Shown here piece by piece: positions 28,401 through 36,262 of a stretch of DNA of 64,000 nt (positions within the stretch are counted from its first letter, which is position 1; every line of letters starts with the position of its first letter). The notes under the pieces were generated by a model. That model did no database searches. It saw nothing but the letters and a program-made list of their open reading frames with translations, and was not told the origin of the DNA. Made by a program: the position numbers and the translations under genes. This DNA is from an uncultured Bacteroidales bacterium (GTDB taxonomy: Bacteria > Bacteroidota > Bacteroidia > Bacteroidales > CAIXZF01), in NCBI GenBank assembly GCA_903923925.1, contig CAIXZF010000035.1, positions 496,001 to 560,000 on the forward strand, written 5' to 3'.

Positions 28401-29093
28401 TCCCGAATTTGATTGATTCCAGGTATTCCCTCCATCAATACTCTTCATTACTCCTAAGCCCGGAGCATCTCCTGCATCACGGTCGCCAGTTCCAATATAA
28501 ATTATATTAGGATCAATTTGGCTGATCACTACCGAAGAAACACCGAGTGTCGGGAGATTATCTGTATTGCTCGTCCAGCTTAATCCTCCATCGGTAGTTT
28601 TCCATAGTCCCCCTGCCGGTGCACCTATATAAATAATCTGGGGATTTGTGGGATGAAAACCAATTGCATTCACACGTCCCAAGCCATTTGAACCAGTTGG
28701 AAGATTTGCAGGCCCCATTTCTATCCAGTTACCATGAACCTCTTTGCCAATTAAATGCTTGGTTTTGTACTCGTTATATGCTTTTAAATTCCGGTCTGCT
28801 GCTTCTCTTTCTCCATTGGATTTCATTCGTCTAACTGCATTATACTCCCATCTTTTGAATGGTTTCCAACCACAACTTTTGGTAATTGGCCGGTCCTTCC
28901 AATAAATCTCAAAAGCCCGCTGGACAGCAGGAATACTGATCGATTGATCCTGCATCATGTCAATCCAGTATGGAGTTGTGGCTGTATCTCCTGAATTCAC
29001 TTGCGTAAGACTTTGTGAATTACAGGTAAATGATATAGTAAGCATCGTAAAAACTAAACCAGAGAGAAGCAAAGTTCTGTGAGTGTGGATCAT
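25407..29093 (-). CDS. T9SS type A secreted beta-propeller (sortilin/BNR-like) protein with PKD domains
   Basis: The protein has 1228 residues. A signal peptide ends near CNSQ (about residue 27). Residues ~120-770 hold many Asp-box strands (TTDGGLSW, SIDGGNTW, STDSGLNW, STNGGDNW), which form a multi-bladed propeller like sortilin or sialidase folds. I see no sialidase arginine triad, so catalysis is not claimed. Two PKD domains follow (VAAFTANFNS and VPGFIVSDSI), then a choice-of-anchor J beta-sandwich (TDDFESGNLNTKSW...IYLDNVVISD) and a type A tail (FSLFPNPSKGIFTI). It is exported by T9SS and probably binds or degrades extracellular polymers; the target is unknown. A clear -7 element lies upstream. 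Confidence 0.85.
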   Translation of the reverse strand: MIHTHRTLLLSGLVFTMLTISFTCNSQSLTQVNSGDTATTPYWIDMMQDQSISIPAVQRAFEIYWKDRPITKSCGWKPFKRWEYNAVRRMKSNGEREAADRNLKAYNEYKTKHLIGKEVHGNWIEMGPANLPTGSNGLGRVNAIGFHPTNPQIIYIGAPAGGLWKTTDGGLSWTSNTDNLPTLGVSSVVISQIDPNIIYIGTGDRDAGDAPGLGVMKSIDGGNTWNQSNSGMGNVTVGKMLINPDDSHVLLAATSGGIYKSTDSGLNWVLVSSNSGNYKDIVFKPGSPDVVYAASGGTLYKSTNGGDNWSSTSTGLPGGNRGVIGVSRANPNIVYFLLGNSDSYKATYRSTDEGITFTLQSDSPNILSWGCTGGTGGQAWYDLAIAVDPDNPNVIFAGGVNIFRSTDGGVNWEIVAHWWGDCQVANVHADLHVLAYSPISGKLYAGNDGGVYYTNNQGDTWSMISQGLTIGQVYKIGQSTTDRDLVMNGYQDNGTSCHRSTGWTNVMGGDGMECAIDPTNSLYKYGTVYYGSIDRIYNFNNQGNIASNGSHGITEEGAWITPFIIGENNPSSMFIGYKNVWRSTNIKALNTGAVTWTKISGFNGSNCSVLEQSPANPDILYVVKENHRMYRTDNANSASPIWTELTAYLPSTATPSDLECHPYISSIIYMTSGSKVFKSVDKGTSWTDITFGLPDVVYTTIVYCKGSQEGLYVGSDVGVFFKDLSMPDWTFFSNGLPLTGNINELEIYYDLVNPENNRIRAATYGRGLWESGLYQNQPVAAFTANFNSVPAGCGINFTDLSLGFPTSWKWTFDGGMPATSFSQNPQNITYANTGTYNVTLIVSNSQGSDTLIMPSYININSAILPVPGFIVSDSIFCSGNAVVNFYDTSQYCPTSWLWTFTPATVTFLNNTTATSQNPVVQFNGDGQYTVNLTVGNVNGTVFLTLPSFVTVGGIPLPFTDDFESGNLNTKSWTIENPNYDKTWEIVTTGGNSTGNKSARVQIYGTNSMGKRDRLITPTFDFTGVINPTISFMHAYAQYQTDYSDSLIVYASDDCAQSWSRIFSTGDDGTGTFSTHIPMTSSFVPMIQNDWCGGSFGSSCYSIDITQYAGKKNVKIAFETYSNMSNNIYLDNVVISDYSSINTFAFNGIGFSLFPNPSKGIFTINPEGNINFNTISIYSPQGQLVFEKVNSKHNGSSSQIIDISRQPSGVYYLKVNTNLGFRSTKIVLQ

Positions 29094-29131
29094 AGATCAG
29101 AGGTTAAGAATTGCTGTTCGTTTTATTTCCA

Positions 29132-29139
29132 CAAAGATA
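29132..29139 (-). promoter_or_regulatory. -7 promoter element of the propeller gene
   Basis: On the minus strand TATCTTTG is a perfect TAnnTTTG match 38 bases before the ATG at 29093. An ATTT lies about 19 bases further upstream in place of the usual TTTG. Confidence 0.5.
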
Positions 29140-29164
29140 ACATTATGTTTTATGACTTAAATTA

Positions 29165-32014
29165 TTAACTCACGTTTCTGTTACATACCGGAGCATAAGC
29201 ACATTGGGAACAAATTACCAGATCACTACATTGTGAGAATGGAATAGTTGAGTCGAAGACTTCATCCAGTATATCATTGAGTATTTGCTTAAAATTATCA
29301 GAAATTTGTGAGTTAAAGACATTCCCCTGAGGTGTATTTACAAATTTCGGACCACCCGACAACTGCCTGAATGAGATGATAGCCGACTTTATACCTGACT
29401 CTAACCCATTTTGTCTGGCGTAAACGAAACTATAGAACAAAAGCTGGAAACACTTGTCAAGTTTGCTTTCTGAAATAAGATTGTCCCAGTCTTTAAAACT
29501 TAAATCACTATCCTTTACATATCCCGTTTTGTAATCAATTAGCAGATACTCATTGTTTATCTTATCAATCCTGTCAATCTGACCAATTAAATTTACAGTA
29601 TGCCCATTTGTTAACAAAAGTTCTGTTTTAATATTCTGTTCTGTTCCGATTGGCATAATTACCTGATTGGAGGAGGCTGATTCTCTGAGTCTTTCAAGTT
29701 CCTGCAGCAGAAACCTTTCCATTAAACGCTTACTTACTTCAACCAGGAGGTGACTTTTCCCAATATTTAATTCTCCCTGTGGAAAATGCTTTAGGAATGA
29801 ATCAAGAATCAGATTAGGAACCTCGGTTCTCATTCTGTTTATCTTTTCTTCGGATAATTGACCGTCTTGACATATGGGAGCGTATAAATTTTCCAGAACT
29901 TCGTGCAATGCTGTTCCAAGTGTTTGGGCATCAATTGTTTCTGATATCTCTTCTAATTCTTTGATTCCGGCAATATCACTAAAATAGAACTGTAAACTAC
30001 AGCGCCGGTATTTATTAATAGATGTGGGGCTAAATCCTCTTTCTGCTTTATTCTCAAGGGCTTTAAGAATATTTTCACGCTTCTGAATTAGTATAGGTTC
30101 ATCTTTTTCCTGCTCATAACCAGGAGCCGACAACAAGCTTTCTTCAATTTCAATTTCAGGATTATATTTTCTAAGTTCATTAAGAATCTGAAGAATGAAC
30201 CTGCTTTTATCTCCACCATTTAATTTACCTGCTTCAGTATTATATATTAGAAAAATACACTTTGGCCTTTGCAGCAATCTATAAAAGTGATACGCCGTAA
30301 CAGCCTGTTTTTCTCTGAATGTTGGCAAACCGAACTCATTTCGGATTTCGTACGGGATAAACCCCTGAAGACCACTTCCTGAAGGCAGAATACCCTCGTT
30401 TACATTCATAACTATCACATTGTCAAAATCAAGTGTCCTGGTTTCCAGCATACCCATTATCTGAAGTCCTTTCAGCGGTTCGCCATAAAATGGAATTTTT
30501 ACTCTTTGAACTGCCTGCCTGTATAATTTCTGAAGACTCCTTAAATCCATTTTAACAGGATAATTTTCAAGAAAATCTTTCATCGTGGCAAACAAACCGG
30601 AAAAATGAAAAAGAAACTCTCTGGTCAATAACTCTGGGGTCAAACCTGTATCCTTTGTTTTCTCAAATGATAAATCAGTATTTTCCTTAAAAAGTAATAT
30701 CAGATGCTGGCAACTTGAAATGAATTTTTCAGGATCTTCGGCTTTATCAAAAATAAAACTAAGTGAATTGAAAGTTTCTTCCGAATTATTGAAAATAATT
30801 TGATGAATTTCTTCTTTTGTAAAATAGATTTTATTTGAATTAAGTATCTGTTCCGAAGTTGTACTATCTTGATTCAGTGAGACTTCTAATGCAGAACGCA
30901 CATAGGGGTGTTGAAAGAATAAAAGAAGATTCCGGAAATAAAATCGGTTTGATGATTTTACAGCGTGGATATGCAGTTCAAAAAAAGATTCAAATAACTG
31001 ATGAAGTGAAACACCTGACATGGGTAAGCCCATTGTAATATTCATTCCCCCAATCCCTTCAGGCAATGAATTGAGCATTGGCATCAGCATATCCTCTTTA
31101 CCCAGGACGAGTGCAGTTGTTGAGAGGTCATCCCCGGAATTATTTATGTCCTTAATTATCTGACCAACTGCTTTGGCCTGTCCAATATTTTTTGCAACAC
31201 CAAGTAAAGCAATCTTTTTAGGGCCTGTTCTGAATTCGTCAGTTATCCATTTAATCTCCTTCAGGTTTTTATTTAGAAAACTTTTCCGAAGAAAGGTCCC
31301 GGCTTCCTGTATTTCATTATCAAGGTAATAATGATCAGCATCCCAGAGAATATCTGCTTTACCCGAGGAAACAAGACAGTTGATAATCTTTTCCTCAGAT
31401 TTGGTCATTGCATTAAACCCCGCAAAAATGATCTTTTCCCATGGGATATTTAGTTCACTGCTATCAATCTTTTCAGCAAGCTCCCTGTATGCCATTCCCT
31501 GAGTGGCTTTTCCCTTTTCATTTAAACTTCTTTTAAGACCATTATAATAGTCTATTAATGATCTGAAAAATTCCAGATATCGCTGTTCAAAGTCGGTGAG
31601 TTCATTTTTATCCGGACTCCATAACGAAATAGCTTTACTGTCAGTAAGATAGGTGAATATCGATCTTGCATCAGCCAGATAATGATCTATTTCCTCAAAA
31701 TCCTCAAGCGCGGTTGGCGCCCAATCAATAAAATCATCGAAAGATTGAGTTGTATTCCCAATCTGTTGATGAACATGAAACATTTCAAACAAAAGTTCCT
31801 CATTTTGCACCGGAGTTTTCTCTGTCAGATGGAAAATAAAATCTTCAATTGAATAGCAGTTTGGAAACCATACAGGTTTATCAATCAGATCCGCTAAATG
31901 TTTTCTCAGGAAAACAGAAGCCCTGCGGTTAGGAAAAACAAGTGCAAGCTTTTGAAAATTACCTGAATAATTATCGTTTATATGTTTTGCGACTTTTAAT
32001 AAAAAACCTTCCAT
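29165..32014 (-). CDS. AddB-like PD-(D/E)XK nuclease
   Basis: The protein has 949 residues. The N-terminus (LALVFPNRRASVFLRKHL) matches the AddB/RexB-type opening in which a helicase-like core is degenerate. The C-terminal nuclease shows GQIDRID and LLIDYKTG (about residues 805-830), the PD-(D/E)XK catalytic core. A cysteine near residue 671 (YRRCSLQFYF) plus Cys 935, 938 and 944 form the C...CxxCx5C set that binds a [4Fe-4S] cluster in AddB nucleases. Family knowledge puts it in double-strand-break end processing together with an AddA helicase, but no addA lies in this window. Its ATG follows the stop of the MurU-like gene by two bases, so it is translated in the same operon. Confidence 0.82.
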   Translation of the reverse strand: MEGFLLKVAKHINDNYSGNFQKLALVFPNRRASVFLRKHLADLIDKPVWFPNCYSIEDFIFHLTEKTPVQNEELLFEMFHVHQQIGNTTQSFDDFIDWAPTALEDFEEIDHYLADARSIFTYLTDSKAISLWSPDKNELTDFEQRYLEFFRSLIDYYNGLKRSLNEKGKATQGMAYRELAEKIDSSELNIPWEKIIFAGFNAMTKSEEKIINCLVSSGKADILWDADHYYLDNEIQEAGTFLRKSFLNKNLKEIKWITDEFRTGPKKIALLGVAKNIGQAKAVGQIIKDINNSGDDLSTTALVLGKEDMLMPMLNSLPEGIGGMNITMGLPMSGVSLHQLFESFFELHIHAVKSSNRFYFRNLLLFFQHPYVRSALEVSLNQDSTTSEQILNSNKIYFTKEEIHQIIFNNSEETFNSLSFIFDKAEDPEKFISSCQHLILLFKENTDLSFEKTKDTGLTPELLTREFLFHFSGLFATMKDFLENYPVKMDLRSLQKLYRQAVQRVKIPFYGEPLKGLQIMGMLETRTLDFDNVIVMNVNEGILPSGSGLQGFIPYEIRNEFGLPTFREKQAVTAYHFYRLLQRPKCIFLIYNTEAGKLNGGDKSRFILQILNELRKYNPEIEIEESLLSAPGYEQEKDEPILIQKRENILKALENKAERGFSPTSINKYRRCSLQFYFSDIAGIKELEEISETIDAQTLGTALHEVLENLYAPICQDGQLSEEKINRMRTEVPNLILDSFLKHFPQGELNIGKSHLLVEVSKRLMERFLLQELERLRESASSNQVIMPIGTEQNIKTELLLTNGHTVNLIGQIDRIDKINNEYLLIDYKTGYVKDSDLSFKDWDNLISESKLDKCFQLLFYSFVYARQNGLESGIKSAIISFRQLSGGPKFVNTPQGNVFNSQISDNFKQILNDILDEVFDSTIPFSQCSDLVICSQCAYAPVCNRNVS

Positions 32015-32016
32015 TT

Positions 32017-32739
32017 TTAATCTTTGAATAATTTTGAGGCTGCTCTCAGGCTCTCAGATTTACCTACATCAATCCACTTATCACTATCATGCGCATAGGC
32101 AATAATCTTCTCATTTTCAGATAATTGTAAATAGGCTTCAATAATTGAGAATTTGCCTTTAAGGGTCAGCTTATCAAAGAATTGGGTGCTAATAATCTGA
32201 ATCCCACTGAAAGCTAGCTTGTTAAGATTCAATTCGTTATACCCATTATTAATTTTAATCTGATTATTATTTTCGTTTTTCCACCCTCGCAAACAATTAG
32301 TATTATCAAAAAGCAAATATCTGCTGGTACTCCTCTTTCTTACTGCTAAGGTTGCCAGAGCTTCATTCTCCATATGCCAGCTGAACATTGTATTAATGTC
32401 TATAGAACTCAGTATATCAACATTATAGACAAGAAAGCTTTCATTGCCCAGAAATTGGCGCGCTTTCTGAATTCCTCCTCCTGAATCGAGCAATTGATCG
32501 CTTTCGTCAGAAATCACAATAGTTACTCCAAAATTATTTTTGGAATTTAAATATTCTTTAAGCATTCCTGCAAAGTGATGAGTATTTACAACAATCTCCT
32601 CAATTCCTGAAGCAATAAGTTTGTTAATACAGATCTCAAGTAAAGTCTGGCCATTTATCTCAATTAATGCCTTGGGCTTGCTAATAGTTAATGGAAGCAG
32701 CCTTGTCCCCAACCCGGCTGCAAGTATCATGGCTTTCAT
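32017..32739 (-). CDS. murU: MurU-like sugar-1-phosphate nucleotidyltransferase
   Basis: The protein has 240 residues from the ATG at 32739; the longer frame to 32805 overlaps the upstream gene and is rejected. The N-terminus MKAMILAAGLGTRLLPLT, followed by KPKALIEING, is the nucleotide-binding signature of NTP transferases (GxGTRLxPxT...PK). YNVDI near residue 105 supplies the metal-binding Asp. The gene starts one base after the stop of the AmgK-like kinase. Kinase and nucleotidyltransferase in that order form the AmgK-MurU route, in which MurNAc is phosphorylated at C1 and converted to UDP-MurNAc, bypassing de novo synthesis. Specificity is inferred from context; a related sugar nucleotide (for example GDP-mannose) is the alternative. 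Confidence 0.78.
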   Translation of the reverse strand: MKAMILAAGLGTRLLPLTISKPKALIEINGQTLLEICINKLIASGIEEIVVNTHHFAGMLKEYLNSKNNFGVTIVISDESDQLLDSGGGIQKARQFLGNESFLVYNVDILSSIDINTMFSWHMENEALATLAVRKRSTSRYLLFDNTNCLRGWKNENNNQIKINNGYNELNLNKLAFSGIQIISTQFFDKLTLKGKFSIIEAYLQLSENEKIIAYAHDSDKWIDVGKSESLRAASKLFKD

Positions 32740-32740
32740 T

Positions 32741-34177
32741 CTATTGGTTTGCTGTTTTTGGAAAGGATTGTTCCTTGTGATTAAGTTCCAGAGTAAGATT
32801 ATCATACTTCTTCAGATAATTCGCTAGCATTTCTGCCAAGTAAACAGACCGATGCTGCCCGCCGGTGCATCCAAAGCTAATCATCAAATTTGTGAATCCT
32901 CTCGATTGATATGTTTTTACACTCTGATCAACCAAGGCAAGAACATGCGTGGAAAATTCGTTTACTTCTTTAAAACTGTTCAGATAATCAGCAACTTCTT
33001 TATCTTTTCCGGTTTTACCTTCATATCCTTGCAAACGACCAGGGTTTGGCAGAGCTCTGCAATCGAAAACAAAACCGCCACCATTACCGCTTAAATCGGT
33101 GGGAATCCCTTTTTTATATGAAAAACTATTAATATTTACTGTTAATTTTAATTGAGCAATTGTCCTTAATACAGGTGAATTAATAATTTGATTGAGGACC
33201 TTTGTCAGTACGGGTAGTTTTATTGGAATCGGATGGTTTTCAAGTAAGTACTCAAGATTTTTCAATGCATAAGGAATGCTGAGCAGAAAATGCAGTTTTT
33301 TTTCATAGAATCCACGGAATCCATATGCTCCCATTGCCTGCATTATTCTTATATAAACAAAGGCGTAATAATAATTCAGAAAACTGGATTTTTCTATTGG
33401 AACGAATTCAGATAATTTGTCCAGGTAATAGTCTATTAATTCTTTTCTGAGATATTCAGGTAAATCTGCTTTTGCATCGTAAAGTAAAGAAGCAATATCA
33501 TAGTGCAGTGCTCCTTTTCTACCGCCCTGATAATCAATAAAATAAATCTCATTGTCTTTAATCATGATATTTCTTGACTGAAAATCACGGTAAAGGAAGT
33601 AAGTGCTGTCAGGCTTAAGAAGGAAGTTGCATAATGTTTCAAAATCTTCTTCCAGAGCTTGTTCATCAAAATTTATATGGGATAGTTTCAGAAAATAATA
33701 CTTAAAATAATTAAGGTCCCACATTATAGATTGTTTATCAAATGCAGGCCTGGGATAGCAATTCCTGAAGTCGATTAGCTTTGCACCCTTTACTTGGAAT
33801 TTTGGCAGCCAGTTTATGGCTTTTTTGTAAAGTGCAATTGCATCCTCTGGAAATTCAAGCCCGTTTTGGAGTCCTGTTAGTGTTGAAAACAAAGTATGAT
33901 CACCCAAATCTTCCTGAAGGTAAACACTTGAATCATCTTTCCAGCCATAGATTTCAGGAACTGGAAGCCCTTGGTTTTTGAAGTGATTACTAAGATATAT
34001 AAAAGCGGCATTTTCTTTCAGGTCGTCATTAACAGCACCTATCATACTTCTTTCACCTGAGATTATTCTGAAATAGATTCTGTTGGATCCTGACCCGGGT
34101 AGCATGGTGATACTTTCTGGCAGTTTACCGGTAGTTTTTAGATAGAGTTCCTGAAGGAGTTGGATGTCTTTTTTCAC
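32741..34177 (-). CDS. amgK: AmgK-like aminosugar kinase fused to a RapZ C-terminal domain
   Basis: The protein has 478 residues from a GTG at 34177, my preferred start; a TTG at 34222 adds 15 poorly convincing residues. Residues ~1-320 are an aminoglycoside-phosphotransferase-type kinase with the catalytic loop YRDFQSRN (Asp 198) and the metal-binding FIDYQGG (Asp 215), as in AmgK, which phosphorylates MurNAc and GlcNAc at C1. Residues ~345-465 match the RapZ C-terminal half: SFSYKKGIP, FDCRALPNPG, TGKD and SFGCTGGQHRSVY. In E. coli that domain binds GlcN6P and the GlmZ RNA; the RapZ N-terminal ATPase is absent here. The fusion suggests that recycled aminosugar levels tune the kinase, which is inference. 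MurU follows one base downstream. Confidence 0.8.
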   Translation of the reverse strand: MKKDIQLLQELYLKTTGKLPESITMLPGSGSNRIYFRIISGERSMIGAVNDDLKENAAFIYLSNHFKNQGLPVPEIYGWKDDSSVYLQEDLGDHTLFSTLTGLQNGLEFPEDAIALYKKAINWLPKFQVKGAKLIDFRNCYPRPAFDKQSIMWDLNYFKYYFLKLSHINFDEQALEEDFETLCNFLLKPDSTYFLYRDFQSRNIMIKDNEIYFIDYQGGRKGALHYDIASLLYDAKADLPEYLRKELIDYYLDKLSEFVPIEKSSFLNYYYAFVYIRIMQAMGAYGFRGFYEKKLHFLLSIPYALKNLEYLLENHPIPIKLPVLTKVLNQIINSPVLRTIAQLKLTVNINSFSYKKGIPTDLSGNGGGFVFDCRALPNPGRLQGYEGKTGKDKEVADYLNSFKEVNEFSTHVLALVDQSVKTYQSRGFTNLMISFGCTGGQHRSVYLAEMLANYLKKYDNLTLELNHKEQSFPKTANQ

Positions 34178-34244
34178 GTTTCTGCTAATATTTTGATGTA
34201 CTACAAAATAAAAGAAAATCAACGAAAAAAAGCCTGAAAATCCC

Positions 34245-34252
34245 TACTTTTG
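34245..34252 (+). promoter_or_regulatory. -7 promoter element of ferritin-like gene 1
   Basis: TACTTTTG matches TAnnTTTG and lies 38 bases before the ATG at 34291. No TTG is seen at the expected upstream spacing. Confidence 0.55.
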
Positions 34253-34290
34253 CAATATAATAACTCTAAGACTACAAAAAATCAAATTAT

Positions 34291-34797
34291 ATGGAAACAA
34301 AAACTGCTACCGACATCCTGAAAATGGCTATACTAATGGAAAAACGCGGTAAAGCTTTCTATGCTCAAGTTGCACAGCAAACGCAAGACGAAGAAGCTCG
34401 TTCGATTTTCCAATTCATGGCTGATGAAGAACAAATGCATGTTGAATTTCTGGCAAAGCAATATTTATATTATGAGAAAAACCAAAAATTTGATGTAAAT
34501 GCTCCAATAGCCAGTGGCGCCGACGAGGGAGTAGTACTTTCAATTTTGAATGAAGGAATGAAATCTCAGATTACTGCTGCAAGCTACGAAGCTGCAGCTA
34601 TTTCAGCTGCCATAGATTTTGAAACAAAAGCAATTGAGTATTATTCAAAAATGGCTGAGCAGGCGACTGATGAAAATGAAAAACAGATGTATACCTGGCT
34701 TGCAGAATGGGAAGGTGGGCACCACAAAGTGCTTTTTCAGATGAACCAGGAGTTAATGGAAAAAGTTTGGAACGATAATCAGTTCTGGCCTTTTTAG
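34291..34797 (+). CDS. Ferritin-like diiron protein (rubrerythrin type without rubredoxin domain)
   Basis: The protein has 168 residues and is a four-helix bundle with two ExxH-type half-sites. Ligand candidates are Glu 17, Glu 47 and His 50 (EEQMH) in the first half and Glu 111, Glu 141 and His 144 (EGGHH) in the second. No CxxC rubredoxin motif is present. Rubrerythrin-like proteins reduce peroxide or store iron in anaerobes; which of these applies is not decided by sequence. The last four bases overlap the stop of the convergent Nramp gene. A second, shorter ferritin-like gene at 37741 flanks gdhA. Confidence 0.82.
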   Translation: METKTATDILKMAILMEKRGKAFYAQVAQQTQDEEARSIFQFMADEEQMHVEFLAKQYLYYEKNQKFDVNAPIASGADEGVVLSILNEGMKSQITAASYEAAAISAAIDFETKAIEYYSKMAEQATDENEKQMYTWLAEWEGGHHKVLFQMNQELMEKVWNDNQFWPF

Positions 34798-36062
34798 TTT
34801 AGGAAACTTAAAAATAACCTGATATTTAGGTATGCTACAATCGCGGCAATGACAAGGATCAATGCCGTGGTTCTTTTTTTGTTCACATATTTCCCCATTA
34901 CCTTTTTTGAAGATGTAAGGTAGATTTGAGATAAAATCGTGAATGGTAGTTGAATACTTAATATCATTTGAGAATAAACAAGCCCGAGAAAAGGATTCCC
35001 AACGAAAAAGATAACAAAAAGAGCTCCGAAAAGGGAGATTCCGACTCCTAATTTGGAATGGCTATCTTTTATGTCGTAAGGTTCATTGAACATTCCGGAA
35101 AAAATACTGCCTCCAGCCATACCTGAAGTAACAGTGGAGGCAATCCCGGCAAATAATAAGGAAAGTGCAAAAATAACCGACGCATAATTCCCCAATAAAG
35201 GTTTTAATAAATTTTGTGCCTGCTGTAATTCACCTACCTGAACATGCTGGCTAAAAAACGCAGTAGCTGCAAGTAAAATCATTGCACTGTTAATTGCCCA
35301 GCCAATCACCATTGATAATAGTGTGTCGGTAAATTCAAACTTTAGTTGCCTGCTTATAATTGCATCATCTTCCAGGTTCCATTGGCGGCTTTGAATTATT
35401 TCTGAATGAAGGAAAATATTGTGAGGCATAACAACTGCCCCCAGAACGCTCATTATCACTAATATAGATCCTTCAGGAATGCTTGGTGTAACCCAACCTT
35501 CTGCGGCAGCTCCCCAATCAATATGAACCAGAGTTAGCTCATAAATAAAGGAAAGTCCAATAATGCTAACAAACCCGATTATCCATTTTTCCAAACGTTG
35601 GTAAGTATTAAAAAACAATAAAAATCCTACAACAATTGTAACCATAGCAGCTGCAATTTTTATTGGGATGCCTAATAGCATATTCAATGCTATTCCACCT
35701 CCGAGAATTTCAGCCATAGATGTTGACACCGAGGCCACCATTGCTGTACTAAGTACCCCTTTCGAGATCCATTTTGGCAGATAAATTGTAGCAGCTTCTG
35801 ATAAACAAAGCCCGGTTGCAATTCCAAGATGTGCAATATTGTGTTGCAAAACAATTAGCATAATTGTCGACAATGTCACCATCCATAGAAGTACATAGCC
35901 ATATGATGAACCGGCGGCCAGATTTGATGCCCAATTACCGGGATCAATAAACCCAACGGTAACAAGCAAGCCCGGACCAATATATTTTATTATATCCAGG
36001 CCGGAATAGCCTGGCTTATGATCTTTCCTTTTTAAATCCTTTAAAAAATTAAAAAACTTCAT
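34794..36062 (-). CDS. mntH: Nramp-family divalent metal transporter (MntH-like)
   Basis: The protein has 422 residues and about 11 hydrophobic segments. Metal-site motifs of the family are present: DPGN at residues 40-43 in helix 1 and VVMPHN at 210-215 in helix 6, with Met 212 as the soft-metal ligand typical of Mn/Fe-selective Nramps. It imports Mn2+ or Fe2+ with protons across the inner membrane. The gene converges on the ferritin-like gene with overlapping stop codons, and diverges from gdhA. Substrate preference between manganese and iron cannot be read from this alone. Confidence 0.9.
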   Translation of the reverse strand: MKFFNFLKDLKRKDHKPGYSGLDIIKYIGPGLLVTVGFIDPGNWASNLAAGSSYGYVLLWMVTLSTIMLIVLQHNIAHLGIATGLCLSEAATIYLPKWISKGVLSTAMVASVSTSMAEILGGGIALNMLLGIPIKIAAAMVTIVVGFLLFFNTYQRLEKWIIGFVSIIGLSFIYELTLVHIDWGAAAEGWVTPSIPEGSILVIMSVLGAVVMPHNIFLHSEIIQSRQWNLEDDAIISRQLKFEFTDTLLSMVIGWAINSAMILLAATAFFSQHVQVGELQQAQNLLKPLLGNYASVIFALSLLFAGIASTVTSGMAGGSIFSGMFNEPYDIKDSHSKLGVGISLFGALFVIFFVGNPFLGLVYSQMILSIQLPFTILSQIYLTSSKKVMGKYVNKKRTTALILVIAAIVAYLNIRLFLSFLN

Positions 36063-36201
36063 ACCTTTAGAACAGAAATAGAAATAAATAGTTCAATTAT
36101 ATATCCCGTAAAATCTACTGGTTATCATATTTATAAAGATTACAATAAGATTTGATTGATTTATTTTTTTTGTTTCCTTAAAATTAATTAATTTTGTCTT
36201 G

Positions 36202-36232
36202 TTAAATAATTAACAGTGTTATTTAATTAACA
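36202..36232 (+). promoter_or_regulatory. Candidate operator upstream of gdhA
   Basis: An inverted repeat (TTAAATAA at 36202-36209 and TTATTTAA at 36219-36226) overlaps a direct repeat (TAATTAACA at 36207-36215 and 36224-36232, 17 bp apart). It lies about 30-60 bases before the gdhA ATG and could be a regulator site. AT-rich sequence produces such patterns by chance, so confidence is low. Confidence 0.3.
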
Positions 36233-36262
36233 TTACTACAAAAATCAAATTTACACAACATC

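Noticed and set aside
25407-29093. A sialidase
   Set aside because: Asp-box strands show a propeller fold, but the arginine triad and nucleophile were not found.
32740-32805. Longer MurU-like frame starting at 32805
   Set aside because: It overlaps the upstream kinase gene and breaks the MKAMILAAG nucleotide-binding start; the ATG at 32739 follows the kinase stop by one base.
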